From positions 302,861 to 366,860 of the forward strand of contig NZ_BKAG01000002.1 of the NCBI RefSeq assembly GCF_007992435.1: DNA of 64,000 nucleotides, in the 5' to 3' direction. The position numbers and the translations under genes are program-made. The notes below the pieces were generated by a model. It was not told the DNA's origin, searched no databases, and was given only the letters and a program-made list of their open reading frames with translations. Shown here piece after piece: positions 35,540-44,863 of this stretch. Within the stretch, counting starts at the first letter, position 1. The number at the start of each line of letters is the position of its first letter. This DNA is from Prosthecobacter gellanilyticus. GTDB taxonomy: Bacteria > Verrucomicrobiota > Verrucomicrobiia > Verrucomicrobiales > Verrucomicrobiaceae.

Positions 35540-36229
35540 TCAAAACCCCGCCGCAGTCAAAGCCGACCTTAGCTTCGCTTTGCCATCGCTTTCAATCACC
35601 TCCCCGTGACCCACGATCACGCGATCAAAGTCCCAGCCCAGGATCTCCGCCATTGAGTCCTTGAAGGCCTCCACATCCTTGATGCCTGCCTTGAACGGAC
35701 GTGTCATGCCAGGATGATGCTCTCCGCCAATCGCCACGCGCAGCAGCAGCTCCGTCCACAGCGGCTGATGGTCGTCAAAATTGAAGACGAGCTCCGTCAG
35801 CACCAGCGTGCGTGATGGCACATGCAGCAGCGCCGTGTCTCGTGCCACTGGTGCCCCTTGGATCTCATGCGCCAGGACCTCACCGCTCCATTCACTCGGC
35901 GCAGGCATGATCGGCTCCGTGGCAAACCCCACGGCCTCAGAAAAGCCTGGTGGCGCCAGATAAGGAATGATGGGGAAAGCCGCGCGCCCTTCCTTTGCAA
36001 ACGTGTCATGCCGCAAAATACCATCCAGCAGCCACCCAGGCTCTCCCAGCGCCCGAATCGCCGCCACATCACCATGGGTAAACGGTGCTGTGGAGTGAAT
36101 GATCAGCTTCCCCGACTGCAGCCGGATGATCGTCACCACCCTCAACAAATCCGCCCCGAGCATTTTCAGCGGATAAGCCTTCCGCCAGAGATTCGGCGCC
36201 AGTTCACGAAATTCAGAGTTCGTTTCCAT
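35540..36229 (-). CDS. DUF4336-like (metallo-beta-lactamase-related) protein
   Basis: 229 residues. It opens with RELAPNLWRKAYPLKMLG and TIIRLQSGKLIIHSTAP, the way DUF4336 and related MBL-fold proteins begin, and has HGDVAAI and VIVGHGEVIES where metal ligands could lie. The classical HxHxDH is absent, as in DUF4336. It is cytoplasmic (no signal peptide). Its role is unknown. It is flanked on both sides by CCGCAGAT-family repeats. Confidence 0.75.
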   Translation of the reverse strand: METNSEFRELAPNLWRKAYPLKMLGADLLRVVTIIRLQSGKLIIHSTAPFTHGDVAAIRALGEPGWLLDGILRHDTFAKEGRAAFPIIPYLAPPGFSEAVGFATEPIMPAPSEWSGEVLAHEIQGAPVARDTALLHVPSRTLVLTELVFNFDDHQPLWTELLLRVAIGGEHHPGMTRPFKAGIKDVEAFKDSMAEILGWDFDRVIVGHGEVIESDGKAKLRSALTAAGF

Positions 36230-36285
36230 ATGCGTTGGATCGTTTCGTCCGATGATTCTACGTGCATGGAAGCAACCAGGACATC

Positions 36286-36578
36286 TTAACCGCAGATGAC
36301 ACAGATATCTCAGATGGACCTGATTGGATCATCTGCGCCCTTTGCGTTATCTGCGGTTAAAAACCTCTGGTATGTGACCTTTGCGCGCCCCGATTCACCC
36401 CAGATGATCCAAATATCTCATATGACCGGCTCCCGACCATCTGTGCCCTCTGCGTTATCTGCGGTTAAAAACCTCTGGTATGTGACCTTTGCGCGTCCCG
36501 ATTCACCCCAGATGATACAAATATCTCAGATGACCGGCTCCCGACCATCCGTGCCCTCTGCGTTATCTGCGGTTAAAA
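36286..36578. repeat. CCGCAGAT-family array: one element with inverted ends plus two 108-bp tandem units
   Basis: A first element (36286-36362) runs from TTAACCGCAGAT to ATCTGCGGTTAA, so its ends are inverted. It is followed by two near-identical 108-bp units (36363-36470, 36471-36578), each ending ATCTGCGGTTAAAA. Part of a 420-bp gap that holds no gene; frames running through the units are repeat-derived. Confidence 0.9.
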
Positions 36579-36597
36579 ATCCCTGACACACGACCAC

Positions 36598-36627
36598 AAA
36601 AAAGGCGCGGAGCATTGCCCCGCGCCT
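36598..36627 (-). terminator. Rho-independent terminator after hppA
   Basis: On the minus strand GGCGCGG pairs with CCGCGCC (36604-36626) and is followed by six T residues. It lies 24 bp after the hppA stop. Confidence 0.9.
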
Positions 36628-36649
36628 CGCTTGAAAACCTTGTGATCTC

Positions 36650-38704
36650 TTACTTGAAGAACAGTGGGATCACCAGAATCGCCAGCACGTTCACGACCTT
36701 GATCATCGGGTTCACGGCAGGGCCGGAGGTGTCCTTGTAAGGATCGCCCACGGTGTCACCGGTCACGGCAGCGGCATGCGCGAAGCTGCCTTTGCCACCG
36801 TGGTTGCCTTCTTCCACATACTTCTTGGCGTTGTCCCAGGCACCACCGGCGCTAGTCATCGCGATACCGACAAAGAGACCGGTGACGATGGTGCCGATGA
36901 GCAGACCACCGAGAGCTTCTTTACCCAGGAAGGCCACGCCAACCACAAACACGATCGGCAGCAGCGCTGGCACGATCATCTGCTGCAGCGCAGCCTTGGT
37001 CACGATGTCCACGCACTGGCCGTATTCAGGCTTTTCAGTGCCATTGAGGATGCCTGGCTTCAGCGCGATCTGGCGGCGCACTTCCAACACCACAGCTCCA
37101 GCGGCGCTGCCCACGGCGTCCATGCCGAAAGCAGTGAAGAGGTAAGGCAGAAGACCACCGATGAACATGCCGATGATGACCTTTGGATTCATGAGATCAA
37201 AGACGACCTCATCCAGCTTCAGGAAGGATTTCAATTCTTCGACGTAGCTGCCGAAGAGCACCATGGCGGCCAGACCGGCGGAAGCGATGGCGTACCCCTT
37301 GGTCACGGCCTTCATCGTGTTGCCCACAGCATCCAGTTCGTCGGTGATCTTGCGCACATCTTCCGGCAGACCGGACATCACGGCGATACCGCCGGCGTTG
37401 TCAGTGATGGGGCCGAAGGCGTCCAGAGAGATGATGATGCCGCTCAGGCTGAGCATGGAGACCACGGCGATGGCAATACCGTAGAGACCGGCGAGATCCC
37501 AGCAGGTCCAGATGGAGGCCGCGATGCAAAGCACCGGCAGAAGTGTGGCATGGTGACCCACGCTGATGCCCGCGATGATGTTCGTGGCGTGACCGGTTTC
37601 AGAAGCCTTGGCAATGCGGCGCACGGGATTGTGAGCGGTGCTGGTGAAGTAGTTCGTGATCCACACCACGGCGAAGGTGAGCGCCAGACCGATCAGCGTG
37701 CAGTAAAAGAGAGCGGAAGGCGTGACGGCGATGCCAGCCATGGTCACCGGAGCGGTGAAGATGGCGCTGGTCGCAAACTTGAAGAGGATGGCGGCCACAA
37801 TGCCGGACACAGCCACACCACCGACGAGGGCAGGGGTGGCCTTCTGCTTCACGAAGTTCACCCAGCCAATGCCGAGAAGGGAGGCGATGATGGACAGGCC
37901 GCAAAGCACGAAAGGATAAACCAGCACCGCGTGGTTGCCTTCAGGAGCCGTGAGGTGGCCCACGAAGAGGGCACCGATGAGGCTCACCGCATAGGTCTCA
38001 AACACGTCAGCGGCCATGCCTGCGCAGTCACCCACATTGTCGCCCACGTTGTCGGCGATGGTGGCTGGGTTGCGAGGATCGTCTTCGTTCAGGTTCTGCT
38101 CGATCTTGCCCACGAGGTCAGCACCCACGTCAGCAGCCTTGGTGTAGATGCCGCCGCCGAGACGGGCAAACACGGAGATCAGCGAGCTGCCCAGGGCCAG
38201 GCCGATGAGGGCATCAATGCTGGCCTTGGTGCTGTACATCTTTTCCACCACGAGGAAGAAGAGACCCACGGAGAGCAGACCGAGCGCCACCACCAGCAGG
38301 CCGGTCACGGCACCGCCGTTGAAGGCGATCTTCAGCGCCGGATGAGCGCCGATCCTGGCAGCCCAGGCAGTGCGGACGTTCGCACGCACGGCCACCATCA
38401 TGCCGATGTAACCGGCCACCAGGGAGCAGACTGCGCCGACCACGAAACCTGCACTGGCGAGACCACCGCGGATGAAATACACGGCCACAAAGATGACCAC
38501 GGCGATCAGGCTCACCGCACGGATCTGACGGTTCAGATAAGCCTTGGCACCTTGCTGGATGGCACCACCGATCTCGGCCATCTTTTCATTGCCCGCAGAG
38601 GCTCCCATGACGTTGCGGATGAGCAGGATCGCGAAAGCCAAGCCCACAACTGCGAGGGCAAGGGAGGTCGGAATGCCTTGGGTAAGGAGGAATGACAAGT
38701 TCAC
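36650..38704 (-). CDS. hppA: Membrane-bound proton-translocating pyrophosphatase (K+-independent type)
   Basis: 684 residues with about 16 membrane helices. Signature loops: [12 protein letters not shown] and [19 protein letters not shown] (Mg-PPi binding), [14 protein letters not shown], and near the end [17 protein letters not shown]. At the K+-determining position the sequence is [10 protein letters not shown], with Lys where K+-dependent enzymes have Ala, pointing to the K+-independent, H+-pumping class. It converts pyrophosphate hydrolysis into a proton gradient across the cytoplasmic membrane. It is a single gene ending at its own terminator. Confidence 0.97.
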   Translation of the reverse strand: MNLSFLLTQGIPTSLALAVVGLAFAILLIRNVMGASAGNEKMAEIGGAIQQGAKAYLNRQIRAVSLIAVVIFVAVYFIRGGLASAGFVVGAVCSLVAGYIGMMVAVRANVRTAWAARIGAHPALKIAFNGGAVTGLLVVALGLLSVGLFFLVVEKMYSTKASIDALIGLALGSSLISVFARLGGGIYTKAADVGADLVGKIEQNLNEDDPRNPATIADNVGDNVGDCAGMAADVFETYAVSLIGALFVGHLTAPEGNHAVLVYPFVLCGLSIIASLLGIGWVNFVKQKATPALVGGVAVSGIVAAILFKFATSAIFTAPVTMAGIAVTPSALFYCTLIGLALTFAVVWITNYFTSTAHNPVRRIAKASETGHATNIIAGISVGHHATLLPVLCIAASIWTCWDLAGLYGIAIAVVSMLSLSGIIISLDAFGPITDNAGGIAVMSGLPEDVRKITDELDAVGNTMKAVTKGYAIASAGLAAMVLFGSYVEELKSFLKLDEVVFDLMNPKVIIGMFIGGLLPYLFTAFGMDAVGSAAGAVVLEVRRQIALKPGILNGTEKPEYGQCVDIVTKAALQQMIVPALLPIVFVVGVAFLGKEALGGLLIGTIVTGLFVGIAMTSAGGAWDNAKKYVEEGNHGGKGSFAHAAAVTGDTVGDPYKDTSGPAVNPMIKVVNVLAILVIPLFFK

Positions 38705-38836
38705 AGGTGGGAGGGCGGATGGTTGGTTGGGAAAAAGCGGCGGAGTCTAGCGGGTCGTCATGCACTGGCAACAGCCTTTTCCACATCGGCTATAATCATC
38801 TTTTCCTTCCGCCAGAAGCGGCCAAGATAGGTCTTA

Positions 38837-39559
38837 ATGTTATCTTCAGTCCCTTTTCATGCCTTCAGCCCGAGTCATCAGTGGGTGCTGGCCTTGACGG
38901 TCCTCTCCATCATCCTGCTCGCCATCCTGCGCCGCTGGTCCCCAAAAATGGCCGTTTTGGGTGAGAAAATCCTAGGGTCCCTCCTCCTCACGACCTGGCC
39001 GGCCAGCATGGCCGGGCACCTCCTCGCGGGAGATTTTACCATGGACAATGCCTTGCCCTGTCATTTTTGCGATATCGCCGCCATCAGCGGAGGCATCGCC
39101 CTCTGGACCCAGAACCGCACCGCCAGTGAGATCCTCTACTTCTTCGGCCTCGCAGGCACTCTTCAGGGCCTGATCACGCCTAACCTGAAGGCTGATTTCC
39201 CGGACATGCGCTTCCTGGCCTTCTTCATGACCCACGCCGGGGTCGTGATCGCTGCCATCCATGTCACGACCGCCATGGGTTGCCCTCCTCGTCGCGGCTG
39301 CCTGCCCCGCATGGTCGCCCTCACTCTTTCCTATGCCGCTCTGGCGGGTCTGGTGAACAAGGTCTGCAGCACGAACTACGGTTTCCTCTGCCACAAGCCT
39401 GAGGCCGCCAGCCTCATGGACCACCTCGGTGCCTGGCCCTGGTACATCGCCAGCATGGTCGGCCTCTGCGTGGTCTTCTACTCCATCCTCTACTTCCCCT
39501 TCTTCCTGCTACGGAAGTGGCAGGAACGGAAAGTCATGGTCTCCAGCCCAGGTGTCTGA
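38837..39559 (+). CDS. TIGR02206-type (YwaF-like) integral membrane protein
   Basis: 240 residues with six or seven hydrophobic helices. Family-typical words are ALPCHFCDIAAI, FFGLAGTLQGLITPNLKADFPD and FFMTHAGVVIAA. The pattern (acidic residue after a Cys/His-rich helix, then the LITP...FPD loop) matches the YwaF / TIGR02206 family of unknown function. The ATG at 38837 directly precedes the first helix. It is a monocistronic gene, with a degenerate CCGCAGAT repeat end after it. Confidence 0.85.
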   Translation: MLSSVPFHAFSPSHQWVLALTVLSIILLAILRRWSPKMAVLGEKILGSLLLTTWPASMAGHLLAGDFTMDNALPCHFCDIAAISGGIALWTQNRTASEILYFFGLAGTLQGLITPNLKADFPDMRFLAFFMTHAGVVIAAIHVTTAMGCPPRRGCLPRMVALTLSYAALAGLVNKVCSTNYGFLCHKPEAASLMDHLGAWPWYIASMVGLCVVFYSILYFPFFLLRKWQERKVMVSSPGV

Positions 39560-39570
39560 AGCAATCAGAC

Positions 39571-39602
39571 ATCCGTGATCTCAGCGCTATCTGCGGTTAG
39601 AA
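39571..39602. repeat. CCGCAGAT-family repeat, right end
   Basis: ATCCGTGATCTCAGC, then GCTATCTGCGGTTAGAA, between the convergent YwaF-like and der genes. Confidence 0.65.
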
Positions 39603-39617
39603 TTCTTGAGAGCAGGT

Positions 39618-41045
39618 CTAAGACTTGCCCTTCCCGCCTCGCGCGCCTTTTCCACCGACTCGGTTGCCGGTGGCCTTGGGGTCCTTGCCGCGCACGCTCA
39701 TGCGGAAGGGCACACCTGGGGCGGGCCATTCCGTGCGGATCACGCTCTCCAGGAAGCGCAGGTAGCTTTCTGTCATCTTGGTGGCGCGGTTGGCAAACAT
39801 CACAAAGTGCGGCACTGGCACCTGTGCGTATTCATCCGTGTCACCCACCTGCGTGACGTAGAGCAGCTTGAAGGCATAGCGGCTGCGCCCAAGCGGCCCC
39901 GGCGTGTTTTCAATCGCCTCATGAAGCAGGCGGTTCAGCACGCCTGTGCCGATGCGTGTCTGCACGCCTTTGCGCACGGCCTCGATCTGCACGAAGAGCT
40001 TTCCGATGTTGTCCTTCTCCTTCGCGGAGGTGGCCACCAGCGGCGCATAAGTCAGGAAGAAGAACTCGCGGCCCATCATCTCCTTCAGCTCGTCCAGGCG
40101 GTCTTTCTGCTTCGCGGTCGGATGGAACAGGTCAAACTTGTTCATCACCAGGATGCACGGCTTCTTCTCTTCCAAAATGAGCTGGGCGATCTTGCGGTCC
40201 TGCATCTTCGCACCCTCGGCGCAATCCACCACCAGCAGGCAGATGTCTGCACGCTTGATGGCCTGATAGCTCCGCTGGATGGAAAAGATCTCCACATCCG
40301 TGTCCACCTTCGCCTGACGGCGGATGCCTGCGGTATCAATGAGCTGGTACTGCTTGCCGTTGAAGGTGCAGTGGATGTCCAAACTGTCGCGCGTGGTGCC
40401 AGCCACCTCGCTCACAATGGCTCGCTCCTGGCCCAGGATGGCATTCACCAGGGAGGACTTGCCTGCGTTCGGTCGACCAATGATCGCCAGCTTCAGCGGG
40501 CGGTTGCGGCGCTGCTCCTGCACCTCATTTTCTTCTTCCTCGCTGATCTCCCTGAGCTCCAGCTTTTCTGAAATCATGTCCACCAGCGGATCGATGCCGA
40601 ATCCGTGCACCGCGCTGACTTCGGCGATGTCTTCAAAGCCCAGTCGGGAGAACTCGCCAGAGCCTAGGCGGCGCTTCTCCGAGTCCGCTTTGTTGCAGAC
40701 CAGGATCACTGGCTTGCGGGTGCGGCGCATGATGGTCGCCAGGGTCTGGTCAATGGGCGAGACACCCTCAAACACATCCACCACGAAGAGCAGCAGGTCC
40801 GCCACATCCAGGGCGATGCTCGCCTCCACCTGCACCTGCTCGGTCAGGATGTCTTCCGTGTTAGCGCCGATACCGCCCGTGTCCATGATCTGGAACACCT
40901 GCGGTCCGCGACGGCACTCCGCCGTGATGCGGTCACGCGTCACCCCGGCCAGATCATGCACGATGGAGATGTTCAGCCCGGCGAGGCGGTTGAACAGGGC
41001 AGATTTGCCCACATTCGGGCGGCCAACGATGGCGACAGTTTTCAT
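39618..41045 (-). CDS. der: Ribosome-associated GTPase Der (EngA)
   Basis: 475 residues. Tandem GTPase domains are clear: GRPNVGKSALFN (about 8) with DTGG and NKAD, and GRPNAGKSSLVN (about 190) with DTAG and NKFD. A KH-like C-terminal domain (about 365-445) follows and the protein ends with a basic Gly/Lys tail (GNRVGGKGARGGKGKS). It acts in maturation of the 50S ribosomal subunit and is normally essential. Starts at the ATG at 41045. Confidence 0.98.
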   Translation of the reverse strand: MKTVAIVGRPNVGKSALFNRLAGLNISIVHDLAGVTRDRITAECRRGPQVFQIMDTGGIGANTEDILTEQVQVEASIALDVADLLLFVVDVFEGVSPIDQTLATIMRRTRKPVILVCNKADSEKRRLGSGEFSRLGFEDIAEVSAVHGFGIDPLVDMISEKLELREISEEEENEVQEQRRNRPLKLAIIGRPNAGKSSLVNAILGQERAIVSEVAGTTRDSLDIHCTFNGKQYQLIDTAGIRRQAKVDTDVEIFSIQRSYQAIKRADICLLVVDCAEGAKMQDRKIAQLILEEKKPCILVMNKFDLFHPTAKQKDRLDELKEMMGREFFFLTYAPLVATSAKEKDNIGKLFVQIEAVRKGVQTRIGTGVLNRLLHEAIENTPGPLGRSRYAFKLLYVTQVGDTDEYAQVPVPHFVMFANRATKMTESYLRFLESVIRTEWPAPGVPFRMSVRGKDPKATGNRVGGKGARGGKGKS

Positions 41046-41211
41046 TTTCGAGCGGAGGGGCGGTTTTGGGAACCCTTCACATCGTAGCCCGGGAGGTGAA
41101 TGTCAATGCACAGTAGTCCTCCGGTGTCGAGGGTGGCGCTGCTCCGTGTCTAAAATATTCAAATCGAACAGGTTAGCAGGCGCTCATGAGTGTCGCCCTG
41201 TGTCCGAATGA

Positions 41212-41481
41212 TCATCTTAGACGGAGAGTATAAACGGAAGCAAAGATCAGTAGAATCCAAAATTGGGTTCCCCAATACATTCTCCAGTCCTTCCCGACAG
41301 GCCAGCAATGGGTGGTTAGCATCAATTCAGCAAGAATAAGGGCCATGAAAAAAAAGCCCCACTTTAACCGTGGAAATTGTTGGGCCAAAGGCACCCACGT
41401 TGATACCAGAGCCAGGACAGCACACATGACGGCAAAGGTGAGAGCTTCGCGATTAAAGGCAGGCATTTTCATGGTCGTCAT
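41212..41481 (-). CDS. Small membrane protein
   Basis: 89 residues with three hydrophobic helices (about 14-32, 40-58 and 70-87). No recognisable motif. It follows the sulfatase gene by 60 bp on the same strand and may be its downstream partner, although nothing in the sequence proves a link. Confidence 0.6.
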   Translation of the reverse strand: MTTMKMPAFNREALTFAVMCAVLALVSTWVPLAQQFPRLKWGFFFMALILAELMLTTHCWPVGKDWRMYWGTQFWILLIFASVYTLRLR

Positions 41482-41541
41482 TCGATGGCGTTGGGGCTGG
41501 CAAATCGAGATGCACCCGCGTCGTCACCAAAGGTGTGGCGG

Positions 41542-43080
41542 CTACTGCACAACCCTCGTCCGCCCCTTCGTGAGGATCTCCTCCATCTTCGCCTTCATCT
41601 CCTCCAGCTTCCCCGCCTCCTGGGCCGCCAGATCCTTCGTCTCCGCCGGATCATCCGTCAGCCGATAAAGCCGAAACGGTCCCTTGCCACCGGCCTCGGC
41701 CGCCTTCTTCCGGCTCACCGTGGCCTGCGTTTTGACCTGATTTTTCTGCTTCACCAGCTTCCACTCACCCACACGCAGTCCCAGGTTCACCCCATTGTTG
41801 TCCTGCTGTAGCAGATGGTCACGCCCCTTCGCTCCAGCCTCTCCCAGCAGGGCAGGCAGCACATTCAGACTGTCCAGGCAGCCATTCTCCGGCAAAGCCG
41901 CTCCCGTCAGCGCCGCGAAACTCGCCGCGAGGTCCACGGTGCACGCAACTTCGTCCGAAACTCCCGGCTTCACCCGGCCCGGCCAGCTCACGATGAAAGG
42001 CGTGCGCGTGCCACCCTCCAGCACGCTATATTTGCCACCGCTGAAAGGTCCCGCAGGCTGGTGATCGCCCAGCTTTTCCACGGCACCATCTTTGTAGCCA
42101 TCATCCAGCACCGGCCCGTTGTCGGAGCAGATCACGATCAGCGTGTTTTCGGCGATCTTGAGCCGCTCCAGCGTCTTGCGGATCTCACCCACTGTCGCAT
42201 CAAACTCCACGATGCTGTCGCCTCGCAGCCCGAGCTTCGTCTTCCCCTGGAAGCGCTCATGCGGCATGCGCGGCACATGGATGTCATGGCTGGCCAGATA
42301 GAGGAAAAACGGCCCATCCTTGTGCGCTTCAATCCATGAATTGGAGCGTTTCACCCATTCATCCCCCAGATCCTCATCCCGGAAGCGTGCCGCCACACCC
42401 CCCGTGTAAAACCCGATGCGGCTGATGCCATTGTGGATCGTCTGGTTATGCCCATGGCTCCAGTCCAGCTTCAGGGTATCGCGATTCTTCAGTCCCGTGG
42501 GATGATTCTCATCCGGGGCCGTGTCACCCACCCAGAGCGGATCCTTCGGATCCAGGTTCAGCACCCGATGATCATGCACATACACCTGCGGCACACGGTC
42601 GTTTGTGGTCGGCAGCAGATGACAATGATCAAAGCCGATCTCCAGCGGTCCCGGCTTCAACTCCCCGTTCCAGTCCGGCTTCGGATCCCCCAGCCCGAGA
42701 TGCCACTTCCCAATCGCTGCCGTGGCATAACCAACTTTCTTCAAAAGCGACGCAATCGTTTCCGTGCCCGGCTTGATGATCGCGGGCCCATTCGGCGGCG
42801 CGATGCCCGTGCCCTTCTGGCGAAACGCATAAGTCCCTGTCAGCAGCGAAAACCGCGTAGGCGTGCAGGTCGAGGCCGAGCAATACCCACTGGTAAACCG
42901 CAGCCCTTCCGCCGCGATCTTGTCAATGTTCGGCGTCGTCAGTTCCGTGGCCCCATAGCAGCTCAGATCCCCATACCCCAGGTCATCCGCGATGATCACA
43001 ATGATGTTCGGCTTCTCCGCCGCCGGAAGCGTGGAAAAGGAAACAAGGCCAAGGAGAAGAACTAAAAAGGGTCGGAACAT
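41542..43080 (-). CDS. Secreted formylglycine-dependent sulfatase
   Basis: 512 residues with an N-terminal signal peptide (MFRPFLVLLLGLVSFSTLPA). The sulfatase signature is complete: metal ligands in IIVIIADDLGYGD, the formylglycine site CTPTR at 72-76 (Cys72 is the residue modified) and GKWHLG near 122. ICSDNGP and GGKYSVLEGGTRTPF lie in the second half. It hydrolyses sulfate esters in the periplasm or outside the cell. Sulfated polysaccharides are the usual targets in Verrucomicrobia. It needs a formylglycine-generating enzyme, not seen in this window. Confidence 0.95.
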   Translation of the reverse strand: MFRPFLVLLLGLVSFSTLPAAEKPNIIVIIADDLGYGDLSCYGATELTTPNIDKIAAEGLRFTSGYCSASTCTPTRFSLLTGTYAFRQKGTGIAPPNGPAIIKPGTETIASLLKKVGYATAAIGKWHLGLGDPKPDWNGELKPGPLEIGFDHCHLLPTTNDRVPQVYVHDHRVLNLDPKDPLWVGDTAPDENHPTGLKNRDTLKLDWSHGHNQTIHNGISRIGFYTGGVAARFRDEDLGDEWVKRSNSWIEAHKDGPFFLYLASHDIHVPRMPHERFQGKTKLGLRGDSIVEFDATVGEIRKTLERLKIAENTLIVICSDNGPVLDDGYKDGAVEKLGDHQPAGPFSGGKYSVLEGGTRTPFIVSWPGRVKPGVSDEVACTVDLAASFAALTGAALPENGCLDSLNVLPALLGEAGAKGRDHLLQQDNNGVNLGLRVGEWKLVKQKNQVKTQATVSRKKAAEAGGKGPFRLYRLTDDPAETKDLAAQEAGKLEEMKAKMEEILTKGRTRVVQ

Positions 43081-43142
43081 GGCCAGAAAGAACGATCTCC
43101 ATCGCAGAGGCTTGCGACAAAATGAGACCTGCCTTCCTCAGG

Positions 43143-43166
43143 TTCGTCATTCGGATTTCGTCATTC
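43143..43166. repeat. TTCGTCATTC-family repeat, copy 2
   Basis: TTCGTCATTCGGA followed by TTTCGTCATTC, a shorter version of the copy at 27686, in the sulfatase upstream gap near the end of the DUF2452 gene. Confidence 0.7.
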
Positions 43167-43607
43167 CCCATCCACCGTCGTGCTGACATAAGCCCGAATA
43201 TCAAAGTCCTCCGCCACCTTCTCCACCTGCCAGCGCCGGTCCGCATTCAGCCGGAAGGTCCCCAGCCAGCGCTGGTGCCAGCCCTGTGGCTCGATCATGC
43301 TGAGCTGCCGTTTGCCATTGATCTCATAGAGATGATACAGCTCGCCTACCACCGGCTCGAAGTTGAAGTGCGCCTCATAGACCAGCTTGTTCCAGTTGAA
43401 GGCATCAATGATCTTCATGTAGGCCTCGCGCAGCTCCACCATCTCCTGTTGCAGTTCGCGCTCCACCCGCGTGATGCCATAACTTTTAAAGCTCGTCAGG
43501 TCCTGCGGCACAATCTTCGCCGCCAGCCGTGAGGCAGGGTAGGGCAGATAGTTCGCGCGCGGCTCGGTCTGCGAGAGATCGATATCGATGGGATCAATTT
43601 GAGACAT
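43161..43607 (-). CDS. DUF2452-like protein
   Basis: About 148 residues from the ATG at 43607 (MSQIDPIDIDLSQTE). The part GELYHLYEINGKRQLSMI, followed by EPQGW and LGTFRLNADRRWQV, is how the DUF2452 family reads. It begins inside the last 14 bp of queG, so the two are translationally coupled. Longer starts at 43622 and 43691 are possible. Its last codons run into the TTCGTCATTC repeat. Function unknown. Confidence 0.8.
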   Translation of the reverse strand: MSQIDPIDIDLSQTEPRANYLPYPASRLAAKIVPQDLTSFKSYGITRVERELQQEMVELREAYMKIIDAFNWNKLVYEAHFNFEPVVGELYHLYEINGKRQLSMIEPQGWHQRWLGTFRLNADRRWQVEKVAEDFDIRAYVSTTVDGE

Positions 43608-44667
43608 GGGATTCGGGAGACTCATAGTACGCCGGAGCCTCGTGACTGGTTTGATTTCTCTGACGAATCTCCTCCACCGCCCACGCCGCATGCTCGGCGA
43701 TCAACGGATGAGGATCATCCACCAGCGGCAGCAGGGCAGGGAGGTCCTCTGCCGTCCCCACGTTCCCCAGCACCACACACACATTGCGCAAAAACGCGTG
43801 CCGCTTGATCCGCTTGATCGGACTCTTCGCAAACAGCGCGCGAAAACTCTCGTCCGTTAGCGTCAGGAAGTCTCGCAGAGACATGCCAAACACACTCTGC
43901 CTCGCCTGAAAGGTCGCCTCATGTGAGATCTGCGCGAACTTGTTCCAGGGGCAGGCCGCGAGACAGTCATCACACCCATAAAGCCGGTCACGAATCGCCC
44001 GCCGAAACTCCACCGGGATCGATCCCTTGTTCTCGATCGTCAGGTAGCTCACGCATCGTCGCGCATCCAGTCTCCTCGGTGCCGTGATCGCCTGCGTAGG
44101 ACAGGCCACAATGCATCTCGTGCAGGTCCCGCAGTGATCCTTCGCAGGCGCATCCGGCTCGATCTCCAGTGTCGTGATCAGCTCCGCCAGGAAGAACCAT
44201 GTGCCTAACTGACGATGAATCTGCATCGTACTCTTCCCGCCCCAGCCCAGGCCTGCCTCCGAAGCCCAGTTGCGCTCCAGCACCGGCCCCGTGTCCACAT
44301 ACCTCCGCTGCACTCCACCTTGCTCGATGAGCCAGGCCTCAAAAGTCTTCAGCTTCGCCTCGATGAGGTCATGGTAGTCATCATTCCACGCATACCGGGC
44401 GATGCGATACCCCGGCTCACGCGGCGGTGGCCCCTGGAAATAATTCATCGCCAGCACGATCACACTCTGCGCGCCCTCCTGCACCAGCCTCGGGTCTCCG
44501 CGCCGCTCCATGTTCCGCGCCATCCAGGCCATGTCCCCATGCTTCCCCTCCGCCACCCACTGCTCATACAGATCCCGCCTTGCAGCCTCCGCCGCCCTCG
44601 CGACACGACAATCCGCAAAGCCCAGTTCCTGGGCCTTGGCGATCAGCCGGGCTTTGAGGTCGTTCAT
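43594..44667 (-). CDS. queG: Epoxyqueuosine reductase
   Basis: 357 residues. The cobalamin-binding N-terminal domain includes DTGPVLERNWASEAGLGWGGK, a conserved family stretch. Two [4Fe-4S] clusters follow (CGTCTRCIVACPTQAI near 181-196, and CDDCLAACPWNK near 231). HEAT-like helices (FLRNVCVVLGNVG) close the protein. It carries out the last step of queuosine synthesis in tRNA. It overlaps a DUF2452 gene at its end. No other que gene was seen nearby. Confidence 0.96.
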   Translation of the reverse strand: MNDLKARLIAKAQELGFADCRVARAAEAARRDLYEQWVAEGKHGDMAWMARNMERRGDPRLVQEGAQSVIVLAMNYFQGPPPREPGYRIARYAWNDDYHDLIEAKLKTFEAWLIEQGGVQRRYVDTGPVLERNWASEAGLGWGGKSTMQIHRQLGTWFFLAELITTLEIEPDAPAKDHCGTCTRCIVACPTQAITAPRRLDARRCVSYLTIENKGSIPVEFRRAIRDRLYGCDDCLAACPWNKFAQISHEATFQARQSVFGMSLRDFLTLTDESFRALFAKSPIKRIKRHAFLRNVCVVLGNVGTAEDLPALLPLVDDPHPLIAEHAAWAVEEIRQRNQTSHEAPAYYESPESHVSN

Positions 44668-44863
44668 AATTGGAGGGGCAGGCTGCCAACGCCGTTGTCC
44701 CTTGCTACTATTGCATGGGATAGAAATCCGTCATCTTCAAGACGCATGGCAGGGACTGGGGAGAGTAGGGGCGTAATGATTCAAGCCTTGCTGTTCTGGG
44801 CTTGATTCCAAAGGCTCTGGTTGGCAGAATCCCGCCAAGATCCATCCCATCGCATAAGAACCA

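Noticed and set aside
36296..36586. 96-codon frame through the 108-bp repeats
   Set aside because: It simply reads the tandem repeat in one frame. There is no coding signature.
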